DNA from: TMED26 sp042088965
Lineage (GTDB): Bacteria; Pseudomonadota; Alphaproteobacteria; Thalassobaculales; Thalassobaculaceae
Assembly: GCA_042088965.1 (NCBI GenBank)
Contig: JBELLC010000059.1
Span: 1-16,958, forward strand
DNA: 16,958 nt
Direction: 5' to 3'
Under the pieces are notes generated by a model that made no database searches, was not told the origin of the DNA, and worked only from the letters and a program-made list of their open reading frames with translations. This document shows, in pieces, positions 1-7,943 of this stretch; position 1 is the first letter of the stretch; the number at the start of each line of letters is the position of its first letter. Made by a program: the position numbers and the translations under genes.

Positions 1-2
1 TA

Positions 3-1886
3 TCGGCAACTGTCGCGCATCCAAATGCACTGCGCGCCTATTTATCAGCAGGCTGCCAGAGCCCTGATGATGTGCGCCTGGTGCAGGGTGAAGATGCCAT
101 CCAGCCAAAAATTACCATCGCCCTTGGTCAAGAAAGGGTGCCGTGGTCAGGTCATATGGCCGCCCATGCCGTTGCCGAGATTTACAAATGGATCAATGCC
201 CGCAAGACGACGATTGTCTTTGTGAATACCCGCGCACAATCAGAGATTATTTTCCAAGAACTTTGGCGGCTAAATGATCAAAACCTGCCGATTGGCTTGC
301 ATCACGGCTCGCTGGCCCGCGAACAGCGCCGTAAAGTGGAAGCGGCAATGGCGCGCGGCGACTTACGCGCTGTCATCGCAACATCCTCACTCGATTTAGG
401 GATCGACTGGGGAGCGGTTGATCTGGTGGTGCAAGTAGGTGCCCCAAAAGGCGCGGCCCGCCTGCTTCAGCGCGTCGGCCGCGCCAATCACAGACTCGAT
501 AGCCCCAGCGAAGCTGTTCTGGTCCCGGCCAACCGTTTTGAAGTTTTGGAGTGCCAGGCAGCTGTTGATGCTGTTGACGCCATGACGCTCGACGGCGGTC
601 TGCCCAATGAAGGCGGCCTTGATGTCTTGGCGCAACACGTCATGGGCACAGCTTGCGCCGGGCCTTTTCACCCCGATCATCTGTTTGCCGAAATCCGTCA
701 AGCTGCCCCCTATCACCAGCTTAGCCGAGATGATTTTGACGCAGTTGTCGATTTTGTGGCCAATGGCGGTTATGCCTTGTCCAGCTATGACCGCTTCCGC
801 CGGTTGCAGCTGACAGAGGATGGCCGTCTCACCGTCGCCAGCCCACGAGCGGCCCAGGCCTATCGGATGAATGTCGGCACCATTGTTGAAGCACAAACCC
901 TGAAAGTGCGAGTCGGCAACCGCTCCCTTGGACAGGTGGAGGAATATTTTGCCCAAGGCCTTCGTCCCGGTGATACGTTTATTTTTGCAGGCCAATTGCT
1001 GACCTTCATCGACATTCGTGACATGAGCGTGATTGCCCGCCGCGGCGGTGTCGGCGAGCCGGCTGTGCCAGCCTATGCGGGCGGACGGCTGCCACTCACC
1101 ACCCATCTGGCCGATCGGGTGCGGGCGATGCTGGCCGATGATCAACACTGGCCCAGCTTGCCAGCGCCTGTTGAAGAATGGTTACGTTTTCAGCAATGGC
1201 GGTCGGTGTTACCCGGCCATGACGGCTTGCTGGTTGAGCAGTTTCCCCGCGCTGACCGCGAATATTTGGTGGCGTATTGTTTTGCGGGCCGAAATGCCCA
1301 CCAAACCTTGGGCATGTTGCTGACAAAGCGGATGGAACGGGCGGGCTATGAGCCGCTGGGTTTCGTCGCCACAGATTATGTCATTGCGATTTGGAGCCTG
1401 CGGCCCGTCAAAGATATCGACGGCCTTTTTGACCAAGATATGTTAGGCGATGATTTAGAATCATGGATGGCGGATTCCAGCCTTCTGCGGCGCACCTTTC
1501 GCCATGTCTCGGTGATCGCAGGATTGATCCAGATGAACCTGCCCGGACATGAGAAGTCGCGCCGCCAAGTGACCTTTAATTCTGATTTAATTTATGACAC
1601 CTTGCGCCGCCACCAACCCGATCATGTCTTGCTCAAGGCGACCCGCCATGATGCCAGTCGCGGGCTGACAGACATTGACCGTTTAGCACAGTTTTTGATC
1701 CAAATTCAGGGCCGGATCACCACCCGGCGGCTTGACCGTGTCTCCCCCCTGGCGGTACCCATCCTGCTAGAGGTTGGCCGCGAACGTGTTGAAGGTGGGG
1801 CCACAGATACCATCCTTGACGAGTTGGAGGCCGATCTCATCACCGAGGCTACTGGCGGTGAGATGCAATCAGCCTTACCAATCTAG
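3..1886 (+). CDS. Lhr-type ligase-associated DEXH-box DNA helicase (C-terminal part, truncated by window edge)
   Basis: Superfamily 2 helicase of the Lhr family, the kind found in ligase-associated DNA damage response operons; the family translocates 3'-5' on single-stranded DNA using ATP. The frame is open to the left edge, so the start, Walker A and DEXH box lie outside the window. The first visible codons read SATVA, which is helicase motif III. Numbering visible residues from position 3, motif V (ATSSLDLGIDWG) starts near residue 126 and motif VI (QRVGRANHR) near 156. A long Lhr-core region follows, with the phrase PAYAGGRLPLTTHLADRVR and a conserved W-rich C-terminal domain. About 627 residues are visible; full-length relatives have roughly 800-850. 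The GTG at 72 is an internal codon, not a start. PdeM follows after 57 nt, which supports the ligase-associated assignment over the longer general Lhr form. The usual partner ATP-dependent ligase and MBL-fold exonuclease would be expected just upstream. Confidence 0.93.
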   Translation, partial: SATVAHPNALRAYLSAGCQSPDDVRLVQGEDAIQPKITIALGQERVPWSGHMAAHAVAEIYKWINARKTTIVFVNTRAQSEIIFQELWRLNDQNLPIGLHHGSLAREQRRKVEAAMARGDLRAVIATSSLDLGIDWGAVDLVVQVGAPKGAARLLQRVGRANHRLDSPSEAVLVPANRFEVLECQAAVDAVDAMTLDGGLPNEGGLDVLAQHVMGTACAGPFHPDHLFAEIRQAAPYHQLSRDDFDAVVDFVANGGYALSSYDRFRRLQLTEDGRLTVASPRAAQAYRMNVGTIVEAQTLKVRVGNRSLGQVEEYFAQGLRPGDTFIFAGQLLTFIDIRDMSVIARRGGVGEPAVPAYAGGRLPLTTHLADRVRAMLADDQHWPSLPAPVEEWLRFQQWRSVLPGHDGLLVEQFPRADREYLVAYCFAGRNAHQTLGMLLTKRMERAGYEPLGFVATDYVIAIWSLRPVKDIDGLFDQDMLGDDLESWMADSSLLRRTFRHVSVIAGLIQMNLPGHEKSRRQVTFNSDLIYDTLRRHQPDHVLLKATRHDASRGLTDIDRLAQFLIQIQGRITTRRLDRVSPLAVPILLEVGRERVEGGATDTILDELEADLITEATGGEMQSALPI

Positions 1887-1943
1887 CGGTTAAATCGTCT
1901 CAGCCCGGTTGCCTTGGCGTCCAGCCCGCGTTAAGAGCCGGGA

Positions 1944-2639
1944 ATGAAATCAACGGCGATCACAGTTAATCAAACGCATTTGATGCTCGATCCACGCGGC
2001 GGGCTTTTCTGGCCGGATCGCCACTTGCTTGTTGTCTCCGACCTACATTTCGAGAAAGGCTCTCATTTTGCAGCCCACGGGGTGCCGCTGCCGCCCTATG
2101 ATACCGCGGCAACTTTGCAGGTTCTGGCGCAGATGATTGCTGCTTGGCAGCCTAAAACCATCGTCTCCCTTGGCGATAGCTTTCATGACCGCACCAGCAT
2201 TGAGCGGATGACAAAGCCCGATCGGGCGCAGCTCATAGAAATGATTGCCGTCCATGAGTGGGTCTGGATTACCGGCAATCATGATGATGATATTGGCCAA
2301 GCACTTGGCGGCCATGCAGCCGCTGAATGGATTTTGGGCGGGCTGTGTTTTCGCCATGAAGCTTTGGGGCGCCCAGTCGCCGGTGAAATCAGTGGTCACT
2401 ATCATCCAAAGGCGCAAGTTCGCCACCGCGGCCAACGGCTCAGCGGGCGGTGTTTCCTGACGGACGGGCAACGTCTGATCTTGCCCGCACTTGGGGCGTT
2501 TACAGGCGGTCTAGATGCGACCGAACCTGTTTACCGGAGGTTTTTCGTCAACGCCTTTTACGCCCATATTATGGTCCGTGAACGGATTATCTCGGTGCCG
2601 CATAAGCGCCTGGAAGTGCCACAGCGCCTGCGCCGTTAA
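1944..2639 (+). CDS. pdeM: PdeM, ligase-associated DNA damage response metallophosphoesterase
   Basis: Calcineurin-like metallophosphoesterase that accompanies Lhr helicase, an ATP-dependent ligase and an MBL-fold exonuclease in a conserved bacterial repair operon; the family is annotated as a Mn-dependent phosphodiesterase/endonuclease. The 231-residue protein carries all the metal-binding motifs: SDLHFEKG (D33, H35), LGDSFHD (D78), GNHD (residues 111-114) and GHYHP (H152, H154). Length and motif order match the small PdeM family rather than Mre11/SbcD, which is much longer. ATG 1944 is preceded by a weak purine-rich stretch (aagagccggg). It lies 57 nt after the helicase and 50 nt before the photolyase, so all three may share a transcript. 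No signal peptide is visible, so it should be cytoplasmic. The family call is firm; substrate in this organism is unknown. Confidence 0.92.
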   Translation: MKSTAITVNQTHLMLDPRGGLFWPDRHLLVVSDLHFEKGSHFAAHGVPLPPYDTAATLQVLAQMIAAWQPKTIVSLGDSFHDRTSIERMTKPDRAQLIEMIAVHEWVWITGNHDDDIGQALGGHAAAEWILGGLCFRHEALGRPVAGEISGHYHPKAQVRHRGQRLSGRCFLTDGQRLILPALGAFTGGLDATEPVYRRFFVNAFYAHIMVRERIISVPHKRLEVPQRLRR

Positions 2640-2689
2640 AGCATCATCACCCCCTTGGCGAAACCTGTCTGACAGCTATATCGTTCCCC

Positions 2690-4141
2690 ATGAAAACAGA
2701 CCCGACATCCCGCGCTGGCGCAGTCTTATTTTGGTTCCGCCGCGATTTACGCCTTGCCGATAACCCCGGTCTTACCGCCGCCATCGCGGCCGCCAATGCC
2801 ATGGGCCGTCCGTTGATATGCCTTTACATTGATGATGTCAGCCTCTCGCCAAGTGATGATGGCGCTGGTAATGTTGATCGTTGGCGGCGTGCAAGTGTTA
2901 ACAGCCTGGCCAAAGATATCGCGTCCCGCGGCAACAAACTTTTTTTCCTACGCGGCGATAGCGAGACCCTGATCGCCGATTTGGTCAGTCGCCATAACAT
3001 TGCCTGGGTGGGCTGGACCCGCCATTATGACGCCGCCTCTGTTCGCCGCGATAGCGCCCTTAAAAGCCGTCTCAAGGATCTGTCCGTTGAGGTGCACTCG
3101 ATCAATGGCAATCTGCTGCGGGAACCATGGGAAATTCGCACCAACGCAGGCACGTTGCCGCGCACGTTTGCAGCGTTTTGGCGACGTTTTCAAGAAAGCG
3201 GACCATTTTCGCCGCCAGGTCCGGCGCCACAGACAATGCCGCCAGCCCCGGCAGACCTTGAATTATCAACCGGACCAGCCCTGACGCCAGAACACCTTGC
3301 CGATCGCTGGCAGGTCGGTGAGGTTGCCGCTCACGCGCAGCTCGCCGCGTTTGTAGATGATGGCGTCAGCGCCTATGGGAATAGCCGAGAGCTTTTTGAA
3401 AACGATTCCACCTCACTGCTGGCACCGCATTTAGCGCAAGGTGAGATCAGCCCCCGGCAAATTTGGCACGCCGCCCATGGGCGGCCAAATTCTGAAGCCT
3501 TTTTGCGGCAAATTGCCTGGCGAGAGTTTGCCCATGCGCTGATGTATCAATTCCCAGATATGGCCAGCGCCCCCATTCGCCCAGAGTTTGCGCATTTCCC
3601 CTGGCAAGGCAATGACGCCGATTTTACCGCCTGGCGTGATGGCCAAACAGGCTATCCATTGATTGACGCGGCAATGCGCCAACTGGCCGCAGAAGGGTTT
3701 ATTAACAATCGCTTGCGGATGGTTGTTGCCTCATTCTTGATCAAACACCTATTGGTTCCTTGGCAGCGCGGCGAAGCATATTTCCGGGCAATGCTTGTGG
3801 ATGCTGATCACGCCAATAATGCCATGGGCTGGCAATGGACGGCCGGGTCTGGCGTCGACGCGGCACCGTATTTTCGGATTTTTAATCCCATTGCCCAAGG
3901 ACAAAAATTCGATGCCAAAGGCAGCTATGTGAAGCGCTGGGTGCCAGAGCTGTCAGATATGTCCGCAAAGTTTATCCATGAGCCCTGGGCAGCACCGCCA
4001 TTATTGATGGCAGACAGCAAGATCACCCTTGGTCGCGATTATCCAGAACCAATGATTGCGCATCCTTTTGCCCGTCGCCGCGCCCTCGACGCGATGGCTG
4101 AAACCAAAGCTATTGCAGCGGCAGCAGATCCGCTAGTCTAG
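2690..4141 (+). CDS. phrB: Class I CPD photolyase (deoxyribodipyrimidine photo-lyase)
   Basis: Light-driven, FAD-dependent enzyme that splits cyclobutane pyrimidine dimers. The 483 residues match the usual 450-500. The N-terminal antenna domain opens with LFWFRRDLRLADN (from residue 13). The FAD-binding helical domain contains YGNSRELF (Y229), WREF (W277, aligning with the dimer-contacting W277 of E. coli PhrB), and GWQWTAGSGVDAAPYFRIFNP near residue 380. The electron-transfer tryptophan triad appears intact at W315, W358 and W381, matching E. coli W306, W359 and W382. N377 sits where E. coli has N378 facing flavin N5. These residues favour a CPD photolyase over a plant-type or DASH cryptochrome; a (6-4) photolyase is unlikely. 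It follows pdeM by 50 nt and precedes the GTPase gene by about 30 nt. The antenna cofactor cannot be told from sequence alone. Confidence 0.94.
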   Translation: MKTDPTSRAGAVLFWFRRDLRLADNPGLTAAIAAANAMGRPLICLYIDDVSLSPSDDGAGNVDRWRRASVNSLAKDIASRGNKLFFLRGDSETLIADLVSRHNIAWVGWTRHYDAASVRRDSALKSRLKDLSVEVHSINGNLLREPWEIRTNAGTLPRTFAAFWRRFQESGPFSPPGPAPQTMPPAPADLELSTGPALTPEHLADRWQVGEVAAHAQLAAFVDDGVSAYGNSRELFENDSTSLLAPHLAQGEISPRQIWHAAHGRPNSEAFLRQIAWREFAHALMYQFPDMASAPIRPEFAHFPWQGNDADFTAWRDGQTGYPLIDAAMRQLAAEGFINNRLRMVVASFLIKHLLVPWQRGEAYFRAMLVDADHANNAMGWQWTAGSGVDAAPYFRIFNPIAQGQKFDAKGSYVKRWVPELSDMSAKFIHEPWAAPPLLMADSKITLGRDYPEPMIAHPFARRRALDAMAETKAIAAAADPLV

Positions 4142-4171
4142 GGGCGATTGCCATAACGAAGGTTTGACTTG

Positions 4172-5284
4172 ATGACCGCGTCGCCTCCCTCGCCCCACGA
4201 CCGCTTGCCTGTCTCTGTGATTACAGGATTCCTGGGCAGTGGGAAATCAACCCTATTGGGCAAACTTATCCGCCACCCTCACATGGACCGGGTCGCGGTG
4301 ATTGTGAATGAATTTGGCGAGGTCGGGATTGATCATGCCTTGGTGGAGCGTGTTGATGAGGAAACCGTTCTGTTAAACAGCGGATGCTTGTGTTGCACGG
4401 TGCGCGGCGACTTGCTGGATACCCTCAAGCGTCTGGTTATGCAGCGTGAAGAAAACGTCATTACGCCGTTTGATCGAGTTGTCATTGAAACAACAGGCTT
4501 GGCAGATCCCGCCCCTGTTTTGCACACCATGATGTCAGATCCATTTTTGGTAAGCCGTTTTCGCCTTGACGGTGTGATCACGGTTGTCGATGCCGCAAAT
4601 GCCAGTTGGCAATTTGACCAGCATCGCGAGTCGATCAAGCAAGCGGCGGTTGCTGACCGTCTGGTTTTGTCGAAATCAGACCTCGCAAGCCCTGAGGCAC
4701 GGGCCAAAACCGAAGCGCGGCTTGCTGACTTAAACCCTGCGGCGCCGATTTTACCTGTGGTTATGGGGGAGATTGCGCCCGACAGCTTGTTTGATGCCGG
4801 TCTATATAATCCAGCGACTAAATCTGTCGATGTTGCCCGCTGGCTGCGCGAAGAAGCCTACCGGGATCAGGAAGGTCATGTTTATCATCGCGCCGGCGAA
4901 AAACATGAGGGCCATCATCATGAACATGACCATCACCACAGCCATGATCATGTCCATGACGTTAATCGCCATGATGATCATATTCGCGCCTTCTGTTTGT
5001 ATTTTGACGCGCCATTGACCTGGCACCGGGTTGCTGGTGCGCTGGATTTGTTTGCCCAAACCCACGGCGCCAGCCTGTTGCGTTTAAAGGGTATTTTAAA
5101 TCTTGCCGAGACGGATAAACCTGTTGTGGTCCACGCCATTCAACACATGTTCCACCCGCCAGCCCAGCTTGATGCCTGGCCTGATGAGGATCGCCGCTCG
5201 CGCCTGGTTTTCATTGTGAAAGATCTTGACCATAAAACCGTTGAGAGCATCATGCGGTCGTATTTGGCGGTGGATATGATCTAA
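4172..5284 (+). CDS. COG0523/CobW-family GTPase, putative metal chaperone with His-rich loop
   Basis: G3E-family P-loop GTPase of the CobW/YjiA/ZNG1 group, proteins that deliver or handle metal ions, commonly zinc, in the cytoplasm. Visible motifs, numbered from ATG 4172: Walker A GFLGSGKST (19-27), the diagnostic CLCC metal motif (C72, C74, C75), ETTGLADP (106-113, switch/Walker B region) and SKSD (167-170) in place of the usual NKxD guanine-recognition motif. A histidine-rich linker at residues 243-270 has 13 His in 28 residues and separates the GTPase domain from the C-terminal CobW_C domain (about 276-370). ATG 4172 is preferred over an in-frame TTG at 4169 because AAGG at 4159-4162 gives a spacing of about 9 nt. 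It lies between photolyase and sulfatase genes; neither is an obvious zinc client, so the target is unknown. A role in cobalamin synthesis is less likely, since no cob genes are nearby. Confidence 0.9.
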   Translation: MTASPPSPHDRLPVSVITGFLGSGKSTLLGKLIRHPHMDRVAVIVNEFGEVGIDHALVERVDEETVLLNSGCLCCTVRGDLLDTLKRLVMQREENVITPFDRVVIETTGLADPAPVLHTMMSDPFLVSRFRLDGVITVVDAANASWQFDQHRESIKQAAVADRLVLSKSDLASPEARAKTEARLADLNPAAPILPVVMGEIAPDSLFDAGLYNPATKSVDVARWLREEAYRDQEGHVYHRAGEKHEGHHHEHDHHHSHDHVHDVNRHDDHIRAFCLYFDAPLTWHRVAGALDLFAQTHGASLLRLKGILNLAETDKPVVVHAIQHMFHPPAQLDAWPDEDRRSRLVFIVKDLDHKTVESIMRSYLAVDMI

Positions 5285-5306
5285 AAACCATTGCCGCAAA
5301 GGCGAC

Positions 5307-6923
5307 ATGGCAAGAGGCGATATGGCAGCGGTTAAAAATATCTTGTTCATCATGGCAGATCAGTTGCGCTGGGATTATCTCGGCTGTAGCGGCCATCGCC
5401 GCCTGAAAACGCCAAACATCGATCGGCTTGCTGCCATGGGTGTGCGTTTTGATAAAGCCTTTTGTAACGCCCCAGTGTGCGGACCGTCGCGGGCCTCGTT
5501 TTATACCGGTCGCTATGTCATGTCCCATGGCGGTAATTATAATAACTTCCCGTTGCGCGTTGATGAGCAGACCATCGGTGATTACCTGGCTCCGCTCGGG
5601 GTGCGCACCGCCTTGGTCGGCAAAACCCACATGAAAGCCGATTTGGCCGGCATGCAGCGGCTCGGGATTGATCCGGGCTCTGATCTTGGACTGCATTTAG
5701 CACACACAGGGTTTGAGCCGTTTGAACATGACGATGGCCTGCACCCCACGCCCGGCTATGACCCTGACATGGCCTATAACCGCTACCTGCGCGCCCTTGG
5801 TTATGAAGCGGACAACCCATGGCATGATTTTGCCAATGCGGCCGCTGGCAGCGACGGCAGCATCCTGTCTGGTTGGGCGATGCGCAATGCCCGCCTGCCC
5901 GCACGGGTGGCCGAGAGACACTCTGAGACAGCCTATATGACCGATAGGGCAATGGCCTTTATCGACGGGGCTGGCGATGACAGATGGTGCCTGCACCTTT
6001 CTTATATCAAACCACACTGGCCCTATATGGCCCCGGCCCCCTATCATAACCTTTATGGCCCCGAAGATATCCCCGCAGCGAACCGCAGCCAAGCTGAGCG
6101 CGATCACCCGCATCCCGTGACAGCGGCCTTCATGGCCCATGGCGAAAGTCTGCGTTTTGCCGAAGACATTTGTCGGCGCACTGTTATCCCCACGTATATG
6201 GGGCTGATCCAACAAATTGATGATCATTTGGGACGGTTGTTTAGCTTTCTTGAAGAGCGCGGGTTGTGGGATAATACCATGATCGTCTTTACCGCCGATC
6301 ATGGGGATTATCTTGGCGATCATTGGCTGGGTGAAAAAGAGCTGTTCCATGAGGAATCAGTCCGTATCCCAATGATCATTCGCGACCCACGTGCACAAGC
6401 GGATCACTCTCGCGGGCAGGTCCGTGCGGATCTGGTCGAAGCCATCGATCTACTGCCAACCTTCCTTGATGCCCTAGAGGATGGCAATGCTGATGGTAAT
6501 TCGGATCGCAGCGTCGCCGAGACCCGCCTTGAAGGCCGCTCCCTGATGCCGTTAATCGCACCTGACGATGCCATAGAATGGCGTGATGCAGTCTTTGCCG
6601 AATGTGATTTCTGCTTTCGACATGCCCGTCGCACCCTTGGCCTGGCGGCCCATGAGGCACGCGGTTTTATGGCCCGTACCGATGACTGGAAATATATTTA
6701 TTGGCCGCAGCATCCAGCGCAATTATTTGATCTCACGAACGATCCCTGTGAATTGCATGACCTCGGCGGCGACCCAGCCTACGCCACAACTGAAAACCGA
6801 CTGCAACAACGCCTGATGTCCTGGTTCGCATTGCGCCGTAACCGCATCACCTTGACCGACGCCCGCGTCGAGGCCAGCACCGGCAAAGCCAAGGAACGCG
6901 GCTATCTCTTTGGCGAGTGGTAA
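5307..6923 (+). CDS. Sulfatase / phosphonate monoester hydrolase family protein (alkaline phosphatase superfamily)
   Basis: Hydrolase of the sulfatase branch of the alkaline phosphatase superfamily. Residues 58-62 read CGPSR, the CxPxR signature in which the Cys is oxidised to formylglycine by a maturation enzyme. Metal ligands are evident: D18 (MADQ) near the N terminus and DHG in FTADHGDYLGDH, followed by the active-site Lys region GEKELFHEES. The central section (IKPHWPYMAPAPYHNLYG) and C-terminal region (FDLTNDPCELHDLGGDPAY) resemble rhizobial and Burkholderia phosphonate monoester hydrolases as well as choline-sulfatase-like enzymes, so it may cleave sulfate esters, phosphonate or phosphate diesters. 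At 538 residues it is a typical length. No signal peptide is visible, suggesting a cytoplasmic enzyme. Two in-frame starts are possible: ATG 5307 (AAAGG 5 nt upstream) and ATG 5322 (AGAGGCG just upstream). No formylglycine-generating enzyme is seen in the window. Confidence 0.88.
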   Translation: MARGDMAAVKNILFIMADQLRWDYLGCSGHRRLKTPNIDRLAAMGVRFDKAFCNAPVCGPSRASFYTGRYVMSHGGNYNNFPLRVDEQTIGDYLAPLGVRTALVGKTHMKADLAGMQRLGIDPGSDLGLHLAHTGFEPFEHDDGLHPTPGYDPDMAYNRYLRALGYEADNPWHDFANAAAGSDGSILSGWAMRNARLPARVAERHSETAYMTDRAMAFIDGAGDDRWCLHLSYIKPHWPYMAPAPYHNLYGPEDIPAANRSQAERDHPHPVTAAFMAHGESLRFAEDICRRTVIPTYMGLIQQIDDHLGRLFSFLEERGLWDNTMIVFTADHGDYLGDHWLGEKELFHEESVRIPMIIRDPRAQADHSRGQVRADLVEAIDLLPTFLDALEDGNADGNSDRSVAETRLEGRSLMPLIAPDDAIEWRDAVFAECDFCFRHARRTLGLAAHEARGFMARTDDWKYIYWPQHPAQLFDLTNDPCELHDLGGDPAYATTENRLQQRLMSWFALRRNRITLTDARVEASTGKAKERGYLFGEW

Positions 6924-6931
6924 TCGGTTAA

Positions 6932-6948
6932 CGTACCGTCACGGTGCG
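6932..6948. terminator. Candidate hairpin in a convergent intergenic gap
   Basis: CGTACCG, loop TCA, CGGTGCG forms a 7-bp stem (one T-G pair). It fills most of the 27-nt gap between the convergent sulfatase and AEC permease genes. There is no U-tract on either side, so it is not a canonical intrinsic terminator. Its position is what makes a bidirectional transcription-stop role plausible. Confidence 0.35.
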
Positions 6949-6950
6949 CT

Positions 6951-7835
6951 TCACGGCATCACCATGTACAGAATCAATGGCAATATGGCAAAACCAATAA
7001 GCGTGGAAAGCACCACAGATCCCGCCAACACATCTGGCGACCGGTTGTAGCGTAAGCCAAACAAATAGCTAAAAACAGCGACAGGCATGGTCGCTTGAAT
7101 AATCACAACACCAGCGGCCACACCTTCTAAACCAAGTAAAATAACCGTCAGTAGACCAACGCCAAAACCCATCAAAATACGCGCAAGCGAGATCGATAAA
7201 CTGTCCCATAATTTAGCAATCTTCAACGTCGCCAAAGAGACCCCAAGTGCCATCAACATCACCGGGATGGTCAATCCGGCAAACAAATGCACCGTATCAT
7301 TCATCCATTTCGGCAAGCTGATATCGAGTGCTAGAATAATAACGGCCAGCAACACCGCATAGACCATCGGTGTCCGTAGAACAAACCGGATCGAAATGTC
7401 ACCTGCGGCAATCGCAATGCCAATGGTGAACTGGAACAACACCATGATGGCGAAAAACGCAATACCCAGGCCAAGGCCCACCTCGCCAAAGGCGAACAGG
7501 CAAATCGGTAAACCCATATTGCCGCAATTGGGAAACATCAACGCTGGCAGGAAATCCGCCAAACCACCCCCGGTGATTTTTAAATAAATGATGCCTAATA
7601 TACCGAAGCCAAGCACCGTGACCGCAGCCGCTGTCCCCAGTGAAACGAAGGTATCAATATCCAAATCAAGCCGCACCAAAGTATCAAACACCAAACAAGG
7701 TGTGCCCACATTGGTGATCAAGGAGGTGATGGTTTCGCTGTCAAACGGACGGCCAAATTTACACCAAGCGAACCCCAGCAAGGCGCAGAAAAAAACCGGC
7801 GCCATAATCGCCAACAGCTCAACGATGATTTGCAT
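6951..7835 (-). CDS. AEC-family permease (auxin efflux carrier / malonate-transporter type)
   Basis: Integral membrane carrier of the AEC family (MdcF-like proteins, which move organic acids or other anions). The 294-residue protein is almost entirely hydrophobic, with about ten predicted membrane segments in two halves, beginning MQIIVELLAIMAPVFFCALL. Residues 99-110 (LMFPNCGNMGLP) form the family's conserved N-x-G-x-x-x-P element; a second conserved patch is IPVMLMALGVSLA. I place the start at ATG 7835 because the protein begins directly with the first membrane helix. The same frame stays open to 8276, but that extension is hydrophilic and lies inside the flavin reductase gene on the other strand. 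No good Shine-Dalgarno is visible before 7835. It converges on the sulfatase (27-nt gap) and is divergent from the flavin reductase. Substrate cannot be deduced. Confidence 0.88.
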   Translation of the reverse strand: MQIIVELLAIMAPVFFCALLGFAWCKFGRPFDSETITSLITNVGTPCLVFDTLVRLDLDIDTFVSLGTAAAVTVLGFGILGIIYLKITGGGLADFLPALMFPNCGNMGLPICLFAFGEVGLGLGIAFFAIMVLFQFTIGIAIAAGDISIRFVLRTPMVYAVLLAVIILALDISLPKWMNDTVHLFAGLTIPVMLMALGVSLATLKIAKLWDSLSISLARILMGFGVGLLTVILLGLEGVAAGVVIIQATMPVAVFSYLFGLRYNRSPDVLAGSVVLSTLIGFAILPLILYMVMP

Positions 7836-7875
7836 ATTTTGGACGTCACTCAGGGACAAAGGTTTAAATTGGCGC

Positions 7876-7885
7876 TGTCTAGACA
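7876..7885. promoter_or_regulatory. Perfect 10-bp palindrome, possible operator
   Basis: TGTCTAGACA is a perfect palindrome near the middle of the 108-nt divergent intergenic region between the AEC permease and flavin reductase genes. Short TGT-ACA palindromes of this kind are typical operators of GntR-type and some LysR-type regulators. No regulator gene is present in the window, so the assignment is inference from position and symmetry. A TTGGAC element at 7900-7905 could be a weak -35 for the flavin reductase, but no convincing -10 accompanies it. Confidence 0.35.
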
Positions 7886-7943
7886 ATCTGCTTATGCTCT
7901 TGGACAAACAATAGCAATGTATATCGCGTAGGAGCATTTCAGC

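Noticed and set aside
396..1148. 250-codon open frame antisense to the helicase
   Set aside because: No family resemblance, and the sense-strand helicase motifs fully explain the region.
4802..5065. Minus-strand open frame with a Met/Ile/Val-rich stretch resembling a membrane protein
   Set aside because: It is the complement of the histidine-rich codons (CAT read backwards gives ATG) in the GTPase gene; a composition artefact.
4172..5284. CobW as part of cobalamin biosynthesis
   Set aside because: No other cob genes nearby, and the CLCC motif plus His-rich linker suit the general COG0523 metal-chaperone group.
5697..6350. 217-codon open frame antisense to the sulfatase
   Set aside because: Shadow of a real gene with conserved motifs; no recognisable domain or ribosome site.
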